The notes under the pieces: generated by a model
Database searches by the model: none
Told to the model about the DNA's origin: nothing
The model's input: only the letters and a program-made list of their open reading frames with translations
Assembly (NCBI RefSeq): GCF_007655005.1
Contig: NZ_SZVW01000011.1
Coordinates: 186,001-250,000 of the forward strand
Source of the DNA: Streptomyces tibetensis
GTDB taxonomy: Bacteria; Actinomycetota; Actinomycetes; Streptomycetales; Streptomycetaceae
Reading direction: 5' to 3'
Length of the DNA: 64,000 nt
Program-made: the position numbers and the translations under genes
Shown here: positions 25,305-33,916 of the stretch, in pieces
Layout of the letters: every line of letters begins with the position of its first letter
Position numbering within the stretch: the first letter of the stretch is position 1

Positions 25305-27479
25305 ATGGAACGCATGGAGCACACGAGCAACGCGGAACTTCGGGCGGCCGCCGACGCCGTCCTCACCCGTCTCGTCGGGGACGTCTCGGGAAAGGCCCGG
25401 CTGCGCGAGGATCAGTGGCTGGCGATCGAGGCGCTGGTCGCCGACAGACGCCGTGCCCTTGTCGTCCAGCGCACAGGCTGGGGCAAGTCCGCGGTGTACT
25501 TCGTGGCGACCTCGCTGCTGCGGGCGCGGGGCAGCGGTCCCACCGTGATCGTGTCCCCCCTGCTCGCGCTCATGCGAAACCAGGTCGAGGCGGCGGCTCG
25601 GGCCGGCATCCACGCCCGGACGATCAACTCCTCCAACACCGAGGAGTGGGATGCCGTTCAGGACGAGATCTCCGCGGGCGAGGTGGACGTCCTGCTGGTG
25701 AGTCCCGAACGGCTCAACAACCCTGACTTCCGTGACCAGGTGCTTCCCCGGCTCGCCGCCGCCACCGGGCTCCTGGTGGTGGACGAGGCCCACTGCGTCT
25801 CCGACTGGGGTCACGACTTCCGCCCGGACTACCGCAGGCTGCGCACCATGCTCGCCGATCTCCCACCCGGTGTGCCGGTGCTCGCGACCACCGCCACGGC
25901 CAATGCGCGCGTAACCGCCGACGTGGCTGAACAACTCGGCACCGGCGGCAGCTCGGACGCCCTCGTCCTGAGGGGCCCGCTGGACCGGGACAGCCTGAGC
26001 CTGAGCGTGCTGCGCCTGCCGGACTCCGCGCACCGGATGGCCTGGCTCGCCGAGCACCTCGACGAGCTGCCCGGGTCCGGAATCATCTACACCCTCACCG
26101 TGGCAGCCGCCGAAGAGGTCACCGCCTTCCTCCGGCAGCGCGGCCACACGGTCTCGTCGTACACAGGCAAGACGGAGAACGCCGATCGTCAGCAGGCCGA
26201 GGAGGATCTCCTCGGCAACAAGGTGAAGGCGCTGGTCGCCACCTCGGCGCTCGGTATGGGCTTCGACAAGCCCGACCTGGGCTTCGTGGTGCACCTGGGC
26301 TCCCCCTCCTCCCCCATCGCCTACTACCAGCAGGTGGGCCGTGCGGGACGCGGCGTGCAGCATGCCGAGGTGCTCCTGCTCCCGGGCAAGGAGGACGAAG
26401 CGATCTGGAAGTACTTCGCGTCGCTCGCCTTCCCCCCGGAAGACCTGGTGCGCCGCACGCTCGACCTCCTCGCGAACGCGGAGAAGCCCCTGTCGTTGCC
26501 GGCCCTGGAGCCCTTGGTGGAGCTGCGCCGCTCCCGTCTCGAGACCATGCTCAAAGTTCTCGACGTGGACGGTGCGGTCAAGCGCGTCAAGGGCGGCTGG
26601 ATCGCGACCGGGCAACCGTGGGCCTACGACACCGAGCGGTACGCCTGGGTGGCGCGTCAGCGCGAGGCCGAGCAGCAGGCCATGCGCGCGTACACGTCGA
26701 CAGCGGAGTGCCGCATGGAGTTCCTGCAGCGCCAGCTCGACGACGAGGCGGCCAAGCCGTGCGGTCGCTGCGACAACTGCGCCGGCCCTCGCTTCACCGC
26801 CGACACGTCCGAGGAGGCGCTCGACGCCGCGCGCGTGGATCTGGGCCGGGCAGGTGTCGAAGTGGAACCCCGGCGAATGTGGCCCACCGGGCTGCCGGCG
26901 ATCGGAGTGGAGCTCAAGGGACGCATCCCCGCCGGCGAACAGGCCGCGCCAGGACGCGCGCTGGGACGCCTCTCGGACATCGGCTGGGGCAACCGACTGC
27001 GGCCCATGCTCGCACCCCAGGCCCCCGACCTGCCCGTGCCCGACGACGTGGCCAGGGCGGTGGTGGACGTACTGGCCGACTGGGCCAAGGGCCCCGGCGG
27101 CTGGGCCCCGGGCGCACCGGAGGGACGGTCGCGCCCGGCCGGCGTCGTCACCGTCGCCTCGCATACGCGACCGCAGTTGATCGGTTCCCTGGCGGCGCAC
27201 ATCGCGGAGATCGGCCGGCTGCCGCTGCTGGGCACCGTCGAGTACACCGGCGACGCCTACCCGGGCTCCCGGAGCAACAGCGCCCAGAGGCTGAAGGCAC
27301 TCGATGGAGCGTTGGCCGTGCCGCCCGCCCTCGCGTCCGCTCTCACGGCGGCCCAGGGCCCGGTGCTCCTCGTGGACGACTACACGGAGACCGGCTGGAC
27401 CCTCGCGGTCGCGGCCCGCATGCTCCGACGCTCCGGCGCGCAGGGGGTGTTGCCGCTGGTACTGGCCGTGCAGGGCTGA
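25305..27479 (+). CDS. RecQ-family DNA helicase with C-terminal phosphoribosyltransferase-like domain
   Basis: A 724-residue helicase. Walker A is QRTGWGKSAVYF, the DEAH box with RecQ aromatic loop is VVDEAHCVSDWGHDFRPDYR, and motif VI is QQVGRAGRG. A RecQ zinc site follows (ECRMEFL..., CGRCDNC). There is no HRDC domain. Instead the last 130 residues or so resemble a type I phosphoribosyltransferase: VASHTRPQLIGSLAAHIAEI and the PRPP-loop-like VLLVDDYTETGWTLAVAARM. It unwinds DNA in a 3'-5' direction by family. The role of the appended domain is unknown. ATG 25305 or 25314 are both possible. Confidence 0.9.
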   Translation: MERMEHTSNAELRAAADAVLTRLVGDVSGKARLREDQWLAIEALVADRRRALVVQRTGWGKSAVYFVATSLLRARGSGPTVIVSPLLALMRNQVEAAARAGIHARTINSSNTEEWDAVQDEISAGEVDVLLVSPERLNNPDFRDQVLPRLAAATGLLVVDEAHCVSDWGHDFRPDYRRLRTMLADLPPGVPVLATTATANARVTADVAEQLGTGGSSDALVLRGPLDRDSLSLSVLRLPDSAHRMAWLAEHLDELPGSGIIYTLTVAAAEEVTAFLRQRGHTVSSYTGKTENADRQQAEEDLLGNKVKALVATSALGMGFDKPDLGFVVHLGSPSSPIAYYQQVGRAGRGVQHAEVLLLPGKEDEAIWKYFASLAFPPEDLVRRTLDLLANAEKPLSLPALEPLVELRRSRLETMLKVLDVDGAVKRVKGGWIATGQPWAYDTERYAWVARQREAEQQAMRAYTSTAECRMEFLQRQLDDEAAKPCGRCDNCAGPRFTADTSEEALDAARVDLGRAGVEVEPRRMWPTGLPAIGVELKGRIPAGEQAAPGRALGRLSDIGWGNRLRPMLAPQAPDLPVPDDVARAVVDVLADWAKGPGGWAPGAPEGRSRPAGVVTVASHTRPQLIGSLAAHIAEIGRLPLLGTVEYTGDAYPGSRSNSAQRLKALDGALAVPPALASALTAAQGPVLLVDDYTETGWTLAVAARMLRRSGAQGVLPLVLAVQG

Positions 27480-27792
27480 CAGCATGCCCGGGTTCGGGGC
27501 GGTTGTCCCGGCGCACACCTCTGGACGCCGCCCACCTCCATGACGTACGAACGTGTCGTGCTCGAACGCCCCATGGGCGGTCCGGCGACACGCTCCGCGG
27601 GGATATTAGCCGCGCATCATCTGATAACGGTCGGCTGCCTCAATTGCTCGTTGCCGCATTCAAGTTCGACAGGAAGAATTGAGGTCCGCTCCCGCACGGC
27701 TCGCCCGCCGCTCCGGTTAGGGCTTTGCCGCGGTGCGCGCTCCCAGAATCCGACCTCGCCCGCAGTGTGGGCGCGTAGCCGAAGGGAGGACC
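27480..27792. other. 313 bp intergenic region
   Basis: This lies between the helicase and the next rightward gene. CCTCAATT (27638-27645) and AATTGAGG (27677-27684) form an 8-bp inverted repeat with a 31-base loop, possibly a weak terminator or operator. The stretch around 27605-27680 is AT-richer than its surroundings and probably holds the promoter of the gene at 27793. No further gene was found. Confidence 0.35.
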
Positions 27793-28404
27793 GTGACCTT
27801 CGGATTCGCTCCGGCCTCGGCAGCGGCGTCGACGTCCGTCGCTTCCGCCAACCGCCTGCTCGAACCCGCGGAATGGGCCGCCGCCGGGATCCCACTCCTG
27901 CGCAACCCCCGCGAGATCGTCAGCGGACTGCACGCCCGGCACCACCCGCAGCCGGCGACCGCTGTCGTCGCCGTGCTCGACCCGGACGAGCGGCTGCTGG
28001 CGAGCGCCTCGTTCGTGCGCCGTTCGGCTCCGGCCGACGGCTGGATGTTCCGCAACGCGCTGCTCGCGCAACTGCGTCGGGTCATCCCGCACGATCTGCG
28101 TCGCCGGACACCGGTACGCACCGCGGTGCTGCTCTACTGCCGTGAGGGCGACGCGCGTTGGACGGAGGAGGACGGCGCGTGGATGTGGGGGCTGCGCGAC
28201 GCGTGCACCCTGCACGGACTGCGCTGCGGGGCGTACATCACGCTGACCCGTGACGGCTGGCAGGTCCTGGGCGAGGGCCGCGGTGGACGCCGCCCACACT
28301 CGGCCTCGGCACCGGAGCCGTTCGCCACGTCGGAGGCACCGCCGCCCATACCGCGCACCGGTGGCGCCTCCGAGGTACTGCGCCGCGCCGCGGCGGCACG
28401 CTGA
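27793..28404 (+). CDS. conserved hypothetical protein, possibly RadC/JAB-like fold
   Basis: A 203-residue protein starting at GTG 27793 after a strong GAAGGGAGGA site. The central part (ATAVVAVLDPDERLLASASF, RTAVLLYCREGDARWTEEDG, LRDACTLHGLRCGAYITLT, then RDGWQVLGEG) has a rhythm reminiscent of JAB/RadC proteins. The metal-binding HxH of that family is not evident, so the comparison is weak. The C-terminal 50 residues are low complexity. Function is unknown. Confidence 0.7.
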   Translation: MTFGFAPASAAASTSVASANRLLEPAEWAAAGIPLLRNPREIVSGLHARHHPQPATAVVAVLDPDERLLASASFVRRSAPADGWMFRNALLAQLRRVIPHDLRRRTPVRTAVLLYCREGDARWTEEDGAWMWGLRDACTLHGLRCGAYITLTRDGWQVLGEGRGGRRPHSASAPEPFATSEAPPPIPRTGGASEVLRRAAAAR

Positions 28405-28619
28405 GTCCCGGCGGACCGCTCCGCCCGGTCCCGGCACCTTGCCGCCCGGCACACCGCGATCGGGACGACGGGCAGCAGGAAAGAGCACTCTGAACCTGCT
28501 CTGCCCGAGCCGCACGCACGGTCGTCCGCCACAGCCGCAGGGGCGCTCTTCGGACCAGGCGAGGCCGTCACACAGTCACGGTCTCGCACCCACCGGGCAG
28601 GGTGAACCGCCCGCCGTGC

Positions 28620-28639
28620 GGCGCCGCTGGAGCGGCGCC
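28620..28639. terminator. 9-2-9 hairpin between convergent genes
   Basis: GGCGCCGCT-GG-AGCGGCGCC is a perfect hairpin in the 276 bp gap between the convergent genes ending at 28404 and 28681. Confidence 0.6.
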
Positions 28640-28680
28640 CTGAGTCGTCCCAGCGCCCTACCGGGTGCTACAGCACCGGC

Positions 28681-29310
28681 TCAGACGCCCGCGCCCAGCA
28701 CCGAGTTGATCCGCTGCGGGTCGCCACAGACGATCAGCAGGGCGCCGGCCCGGGAGTGGGCCAGGGACAGCGCGGTCACGGCCGCATCCTCAGGACCACC
28801 GTTGGCGGCGACCACGACCACCGGACGCGACGCGGCGCGTTCCGCGATGGTGGCGTCCGTGTAGAAGACGTCGTCGCCCGCGTCATGCTGGGCCCAGTAG
28901 GAGGTTTCACCGAAGGACAGCTCGTGGGCGGCCCACGGGTGCTGCTCCCCGGTCGTGATCACCAGGATGTCACCGGGGGCACGACCGGAGTCCAGCAGCA
29001 GGTCCACGGCCTCCTCGGCGGCGTCGAGCGCCCCCTCCACGGAAGCCGGGATCAGCTGGATCTGCGGGGTGACCGGAGCGGCGGCACCGGCGGCAGGGCC
29101 CGACGGAGCGGGCTTGGCGGCCACATCGCGCGGCGTACGTTGCACCGGCGGCGCCGGCCGGAGAGGGCCGGGGCGACCGGGACGCGACGGGGCCGCGGGA
29201 CGGGGGCCTGGTACGGGACGGGGGGTCGGCGCGATTCGGCCGCTGGCCGGAGTGGCGCGGGGACCCTGGGCACTCTCGTGAATCTGAGGCTCCTCGGGAA
29301 TGAGAGGCAT
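28681..29310 (-). CDS. conserved hypothetical protein with Pro-rich N-terminus
   Basis: A 209-residue protein from ATG 29310. The first 90 residues are rich in Pro, Ala and Arg. The C-terminal 110 residues (SVEGALDAAEEAVDLLLDSG, DILVITTGEQHPWAAHELSF, ALSLAHSRAGALLIVCGDPQ, then RINSVLGAGV) look like an alpha/beta domain. They resemble the C-terminal helicase-associated segment seen in actinobacterial proteins, a comparison I hold loosely. It lies 68 bp downstream of rnhB in the same direction and may be co-transcribed with it. Confidence 0.7.
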   Translation of the reverse strand: MPLIPEEPQIHESAQGPRATPASGRIAPTPRPVPGPRPAAPSRPGRPGPLRPAPPVQRTPRDVAAKPAPSGPAAGAAAPVTPQIQLIPASVEGALDAAEEAVDLLLDSGRAPGDILVITTGEQHPWAAHELSFGETSYWAQHDAGDDVFYTDATIAERAASRPVVVVAANGGPEDAAVTALSLAHSRAGALLIVCGDPQRINSVLGAGV

Positions 29311-29378
29311 GAGTTGATATTTATCAAACGCTGGTACGGCCCGCTTCGGCGGGTGACGCATGAGCGAGAACGAAACCG

Positions 29379-30080
29379 TCAGAAATCGAAGCCGAGCTGA
29401 CCCTCGATCTCCGGAACGCTTCCGTCCGCCCAACTGCGGACCTTCTTGAGGTGCCGCCACTGGGGCAACGCATCAAGATACGCCCACGACAAGCGGTGGT
29501 AGGGGGTGGGGCCCCGCTCCGCCAGTGCGGCCTTGTGCACGGGTGATGGATACCCGGCGTTGTCCGCAAAACCGAAGTCTGCATGGTCGATGCCCAGTTC
29601 GGCCATCATTTTGTCGCGCTGAACCTTGGCGATCACCGAGGCCGCCGCGACTGCCACGCAGGACTGATCACCCTTGATCACCGTACGGACCCGCCAGGGG
29701 GTACCGAGGTAGTCGTGCTTGCCGTCGAGGATGACCGCGTCGGGACGGACCGGCAATGCGTCCAGCGCACGCCCCGCCGCGAGGCGCAGCGCGGCCGTCA
29801 TACCCAGGGCGTCTATCTCCTCCGGAGAAGCATGACCCAGTGCGTACGACGTCACCCAGGTCCGCAGTTCCTCGGCGAGGGCGGTGCGTCGTTTGATGGT
29901 GAGCAGCTTGGAGTCCGTGAGCCCCACGGGCGGACGGCGCAGTCCGGTGATCGCCGCGCAGACGGTGACGGGACCGGCCCACGCGCCGCGCCCCACCTCG
30001 TCGACACCTGCAACGATCTTCGCTCCGGTCGTGGCTCGAAGGGAGCGCTCGACGGTGTGAGTAGGCGGTTCGTACGGCAT
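29379..30080 (-). CDS. rnhB: ribonuclease HII
   Basis: A 233-residue RNase HII, removing RNA from RNA-DNA hybrids, including single misincorporated ribonucleotides. The active-site acids are seen in VAGVDEVGRGAWAGPV (Asp and Glu near residues 26-27) and AVILDGKHDYL (Asp near 119), with a further Asp in the DHADF/FGFADNAGYPS region. KGDQSCVAVAAASVIAKVQR is the family's substrate-handling segment. Length is typical. A block of 23-bp tandem repeats lies about 90 bp upstream of the ATG. Confidence 0.95.
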   Translation of the reverse strand: MPYEPPTHTVERSLRATTGAKIVAGVDEVGRGAWAGPVTVCAAITGLRRPPVGLTDSKLLTIKRRTALAEELRTWVTSYALGHASPEEIDALGMTAALRLAAGRALDALPVRPDAVILDGKHDYLGTPWRVRTVIKGDQSCVAVAAASVIAKVQRDKMMAELGIDHADFGFADNAGYPSPVHKAALAERGPTPYHRLSWAYLDALPQWRHLKKVRSWADGSVPEIEGQLGFDF

Positions 30081-30169
30081 GGCGCACCTAGATTACGCCG
30101 CCCTTGAGCATCCGCGACACCCCGGTCCACCGCAGCGGGCTCGCCACGCCCGCGAGCCCCGTCGGGCGC

Positions 30170-30261
30170 CGTTCAACACGACGGAGGCGCACCGTTCAAC
30201 ACGACCGAGGCGCACCGTTCGACGCGAGCACGGCCCACCGCTGGACGCGCCTGTGTCGCAC
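30170..30261. repeat. four tandem copies of a 23-bp unit
   Basis: Units start at 30170, 30193, 30216 and 30239, each beginning CGTTC or CGCTG and ending CAC. Units 1 and 2 differ at one position; units 3 and 4 are progressively diverged. They fill the gap between rnhB and the TetR gene. The period is not a multiple of three, so they are not coding repeats. Confidence 0.75.
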
Positions 30262-30297
30262 CGTCCCGCAGAAGCGACAGACCGCTCGGCGGGGACG

Positions 30298-30918
30298 TCA
30301 GGAACCGTACGGACGCAACAGCGGAACCATCAACTGGTCGATCATCTCCTCGACTTCACGATCCTGCCATTCACATCCGCACATCTTGGAGCGATACATC
30401 ATCATCGCCGGCATGGCGTCGAAGACATAACCGTTCACAGCCTCGGGGCGCACCTCGCCTCGCTTGACACCTCGGTCGACAACCTCACGCAACATCTCCA
30501 TGGTGGGCTCCACAACCCCCTGGAAGATCACGGCATGGAAGCGTTCGGCCTGTGCTGTGTCGCACTCGTGAATCACTGAGCGAAGCGCGGAGCCCGGACG
30601 GGAGAACATCGCGTCACGGGCTCGCAGGCACAGCACCAAGAGGTCATCACGCACACCCCCTTCGTCCGGGACCGCATCGAACTGCGGCAGCCCGGCACGC
30701 AGGGCGTCGGCGACCAGATCCTCCTTGGACGACCAACGCCGGTAGACCGCAGCCTTGCCGGTCTGGGCGCCTGCGGCGACGCCCTCCATCGTCAGGCCGT
30801 TCCAGCCGACGGTGCTGAGCTGATCCAGGGCGGCTTCGAGGATGGCGCGTTCGAGCACCGCGCCTCGGCGGCGAGCGGCCGTCCGAGCGGGAGCATCCGC
30901 CCTGCTGGGGGTAACCAT
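30298..30918 (-). CDS. TetR-family transcriptional regulator
   Basis: A 206-residue TetR regulator. The N-terminal HTH is AILEAALDQLSTVGWNGLTM, then EGVAAGAQTGKAAVYRRWSS (about residues 27-66). A C-terminal ligand domain of about 130 residues follows. It diverges from an MFS drug-efflux gene with two palindromic operators between them, the usual design of a repressor that releases the pump gene when its ligand binds. ATG 30918 is preferred, with GGAGAGAG upstream. Confidence 0.92.
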   Translation of the reverse strand: MVTPSRADAPARTAARRRGAVLERAILEAALDQLSTVGWNGLTMEGVAAGAQTGKAAVYRRWSSKEDLVADALRAGLPQFDAVPDEGGVRDDLLVLCLRARDAMFSRPGSALRSVIHECDTAQAERFHAVIFQGVVEPTMEMLREVVDRGVKRGEVRPEAVNGYVFDAMPAMMMYRSKMCGCEWQDREVEEMIDQLMVPLLRPYGS

Positions 30919-31015
30919 CTGACTCTCTCCAACGAGCAGAGGAAGCGGGCATTTCGGGGATGGAGGACGCGCCGGACGGCCACACAAGGGGGACGTGCCG
31001 AACGACGACGTCGTA

Positions 31016-31083
31016 AGTGAACGCTTGCGTTCACTGTCGGGGACTCACTACCGTTGACGCGTCAGTGAACGTCAGCGTTCACT
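31016..31083. promoter_or_regulatory. two TetR-type operators and divergent promoter
   Basis: AGTGAACGCTTGCGTTCACT (31016-31035, 9-2-9) and a second site, AGTGAACG-TCAG-CGTTCACT (31064-31083, 8-4-8), are centred 48 bp apart. TTGACG at 31054-31059 with TTCACT at 31078-31083 (18 bp apart) can act as the MFS promoter, so the second operator covers its spacer and -10. The first operator suits autoregulation of the tetR gene. Confidence 0.85.
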
Positions 31084-31106
31084 AAAGCACTCGTGGGGGA
31101 CCCATA

Positions 31107-32654
31107 GTGACCACCTCTCCGTTGCTCAAAGATCACAAGCCAGGCGCCGCACGCCGGGAGGGACGCCCCGGTATCGCGCTCACCGTCATCGCGGCCTGCC
31201 AGCTCATGGTGGTACTCGATGCGACGATTGTGAACATCGCGCTCCCGCACATTCAAGAAGCGCTCGAGTTCAGCACCACCGACCTCACCTGGGTCGTCAG
31301 CTCCTACACACTCACTTTCGGCGGCCTGCTGCTTCTCGGCGGCCGCGCCGGTGACATCCTCGGACGGCGCCGGGTCTTCATGACCGGCATCCTGCTGTTC
31401 ACCTTCGCCTCGCTGCTCGGCGGGCTGGCCCAGGAGCCCTGGCAGTTGCTGGCCGCCCGGGTCCTGCAGGGCGTGGGCGGCGCGATCGCCTCGCCCACCT
31501 CGCTGGCCCTCATCACCACCACGTTCCCCGAGGGCCCGGAGCGCAACCGGGCCTTCGGTGTCTTCGCCGCGGTCTCCGCCGGCGGTGGTGCCATCGGCCT
31601 GCTCGCGGGCGGCATGCTCACCGAGTGGCTCGACTGGCGCTGGGTGCTCTTCGTGAACGTGCCGATCGGCGTGCTGATAGCCGTGCTCACTCCCCTGTAC
31701 ATCAGCGAGTCCGAGCGACACACCGGCCGCTTCGACATCGCGGGCGCGGTGACCTCGACCGCGGGCATGGCGTTGCTCGTCTACGGCTTCATCCGCGCGG
31801 CGGACGAGGGGTGGCGTGACAGCCTCACCATCGGGTCCTTCGCTGCAGCCGTGGTGCTGCTGCTGGCCTTCGCGGCCATCGAGTCCCGGGCCAAGGAGCC
31901 GATCACCCCGCTGCGGATGTTCGCCGACCGCAACCGCTCCGGCACGTACGTGATCATGCTGAGCCTGGCAGCGGCGATGTTCGGCATGTTCTTCTACATC
32001 GTTCTGTTCGTGCAGAACGTGCTCGGGTACAGCCCGATCGAGGCAGGGCTCGCCTTCCTGCCCGTGACGGTCGTGATCGCACTCGGCGCGGGCCTGTCGC
32101 AGCGGTTCCTGCCGGTGCTGGGCCCCAAGCCCTTCATGCTGGCGGGCTCGGCACTCGCGATGACCGGACTGGCCTGGCAGGCGCTCATCAGCTCCGACAG
32201 CTCGTACGCCGGCGGGGTCCTGGGCCCGATGCTGGTGTTCGGCTTCGGCATGGGGCTGAACTTCGTGACGCTGACGCTCACCGCAGTCTCCGGCGTCGCC
32301 CCGCACGAGGCGGGTGCGGCGTCCGGGCTGCTCAACACGACGCAGCAGGTGGGCGGATCGCTGGGCCTCTCCATCTTGACGACGGTCTTCGGCACGGCGA
32401 CCAAGGACGAGGCGGAGAAGCAGCTTCCGAAGTTCATGGCCGACGGATCCGCGGAACAGAAGGCGGAGTTCGCCAAGACGCAGCAACTGCCCGCACCGTG
32501 GGGGCACGAGGTACTGGCGCAGGGCATCTCGACGGCCTTCATCCCAGCCGCCGCGATGGCCGTCCTCGCTCTGGTCACGGCCTGGCTCGTGATCCGGGTC
32601 CGCAAGAGCGACCTGGAGGCACTCTCCGGCTCTGCCGGACCGGGCCTCGGCTGA
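31107..32654 (+). CDS. MFS drug efflux transporter, DHA2 (EmrB/QacA) family
   Basis: A 515-residue transporter with about 14 predicted helices. The DHA2 motifs are present: LDATIVNIALPHIQEALEFS with the helix-1 Asp, LLGGRAGDILGRRRVFMTG (motif A), and RVLQGVGGAIASPTSLALI (motif B/C region). Members export drugs or dyes in exchange for protons. The GTG at 31107 follows a GGGGGA site. Control by the divergent TetR protein is indicated by the operators. The substrate is unknown. Confidence 0.93.
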   Translation: MTTSPLLKDHKPGAARREGRPGIALTVIAACQLMVVLDATIVNIALPHIQEALEFSTTDLTWVVSSYTLTFGGLLLLGGRAGDILGRRRVFMTGILLFTFASLLGGLAQEPWQLLAARVLQGVGGAIASPTSLALITTTFPEGPERNRAFGVFAAVSAGGGAIGLLAGGMLTEWLDWRWVLFVNVPIGVLIAVLTPLYISESERHTGRFDIAGAVTSTAGMALLVYGFIRAADEGWRDSLTIGSFAAAVVLLLAFAAIESRAKEPITPLRMFADRNRSGTYVIMLSLAAAMFGMFFYIVLFVQNVLGYSPIEAGLAFLPVTVVIALGAGLSQRFLPVLGPKPFMLAGSALAMTGLAWQALISSDSSYAGGVLGPMLVFGFGMGLNFVTLTLTAVSGVAPHEAGAASGLLNTTQQVGGSLGLSILTTVFGTATKDEAEKQLPKFMADGSAEQKAEFAKTQQLPAPWGHEVLAQGISTAFIPAAAMAVLALVTAWLVIRVRKSDLEALSGSAGPGLG

Positions 32655-33010
32655 TTCCAGGGCGTCGCGAACCTGTCCCGGCGGCCCGTCGGCAGGCGCG
32701 AAACGCGCTCGCCGAGGGCCGTCGAGCCGGTTCACGATCCACTGCGGATACCCGACTCGCATGCGGTCAACGGAGGGCGAGGTCGGCAGCTCAGCCAACC
32801 GCATGCCTCCCGCACGAGGCGCGATGGCGCACCACCAACGGATCAAAACCGCGAACAGCAACTTCATGACGCCCCCTCCTTCGCGCTCACCCTGAGGTCC
32901 GGCCGATGTGCGCCTCGACGGCCCACGCAGCGGATATCGGAACAACGGGCGAGCGATTACGGAGAGTTCCCGACACGCACGGAGAGTTCCGGTGGGTGAG
33001 AGTCCTGGCC
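32655..33010. other. 356 bp intergenic region between convergent genes
   Basis: This lies between the MFS gene and the leftward ADP-ribosylglycohydrolase. A minus-strand ATG at 32867 has a near-ideal GAAGGAGGGGG site, but its frame stays open for 1.8 kb across the transporter gene, so no gene is called. A 20-base near-repeat, ACGGAGAGTTCC, occurs at about 32958 and 32980. Nothing else is clear. Confidence 0.35.
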
Positions 33011-33916
33011 TCAGACCGACAGGGGCACCCAGTCCGGAAGCGGCTCTGTCCGCTCGATCCAGTCGGCGGGCGGAGTCCCCGCCTTCACCGAGGCGACCAC
33101 GCCGCCGACGATGGCGCACGTGGTGTCGACGTCCCCGCCCACCTGGGCAGTCGTCCAGAACGCCCGCTCGTAGTCGCCGAGGCTTCTCGCGGCCGACCAG
33201 AGAGCGAAGGGCACGGTGTCGTGGGCGGTCGTACGCCGCCCGCACCCCAGCACCGCCGCGACCGTGCCCGGGTCGTCGTAGTCGAGCATGTCCCGGGCCC
33301 GGCGGAGTCCCGCACCCACAGCGCTCTTCGGCACCAGATCGATGACCCCGTCGAGGAGTGCTTCGGCCCCGGGCGGTCCGTCGGGGGCGGCGGCGAACGC
33401 GGCCGCCGCGGCGACGGCCATGGCACCGACGACCGCCTCGCGGTGCTGATGGGTGGTGTAGGCCGAGATCTCCGCCTGATGTGTCGCCTGCTCAGGATCG
33501 CCGGCGTACCAGGCTCCCAGCGGGGCGATCCGCATCGCGGCGCCGTTGCCCCACGACCCCTGTCCCTTGAAGAGCGCGGCGGCGAGTTCCCTCCAGTCGC
33601 CGCCCTCCCGGACGAGGCGCAAGAGGCGGTTGACGGCGGGGCCGTACCCTCGGTCGAAGTCGTGGTGCTCGGCGAAGGAGAGGGCCAGGGCGTCCTGGTC
33701 GATGCGGTGGTGGGCAGCCAGGACGGCGACGACCGAGGCGGCCATCTCCGTGTCGTCCGTCCACTGCCATGTCCCGGACGGCACCTCGCGGCGCTTCAGC
33801 AGCGGGTAGTTCACCGGCACGAAGTACTGGGAGCCCAGGGCGTCCCCGACGGACAGTCCGCGCAGGCAGGCCAGGGCGCGGTCCAAGCGCGCGTCGGGGG
33901 AGGAATCAGCGGTCAT
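33011..33916 (-). CDS. ADP-ribosylglycohydrolase family protein (DraG-like)
   Basis: A 301-residue hydrolase that would remove ADP-ribose from a protein or small-molecule target. Metal-binding motifs are complete: CLRGLSVGDALGSQYF at the start, TWQWTDDTEMA near residue 50 and GGDVDTTCAIVGGV near residue 264. The adjacent integrase stop overlaps its ATG (TGA at 33913-33915, ATG at 33914-33916), so insertion of the island has replaced its native upstream region. It may now depend on the integrase transcript. Length is typical. Confidence 0.9.
   Translation of the reverse strand: MTADSSPDARLDRALACLRGLSVGDALGSQYFVPVNYPLLKRREVPSGTWQWTDDTEMAASVVAVLAAHHRIDQDALALSFAEHHDFDRGYGPAVNRLLRLVREGGDWRELAAALFKGQGSWGNGAAMRIAPLGAWYAGDPEQATHQAEISAYTTHQHREAVVGAMAVAAAAAFAAAPDGPPGAEALLDGVIDLVPKSAVGAGLRRARDMLDYDDPGTVAAVLGCGRRTTAHDTVPFALWSAARSLGDYERAFWTTAQVGGDVDTTCAIVGGVVASVKAGTPPADWIERTEPLPDWVPLSV

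Noticed and set aside
28300..28680. Possible small gene in the gap between convergent genes
   Set aside because: Frames lack ribosome sites and the region is explained by a terminator hairpin.
31062..32867. Minus-strand ORF beginning MKLLFAVLIRWWCAIAP at 32867 with an ideal ribosome site
   Set aside because: The frame overlaps the MFS transporter for 1.5 kb and reads as antisense low-complexity sequence. Only the first codons look protein-like.
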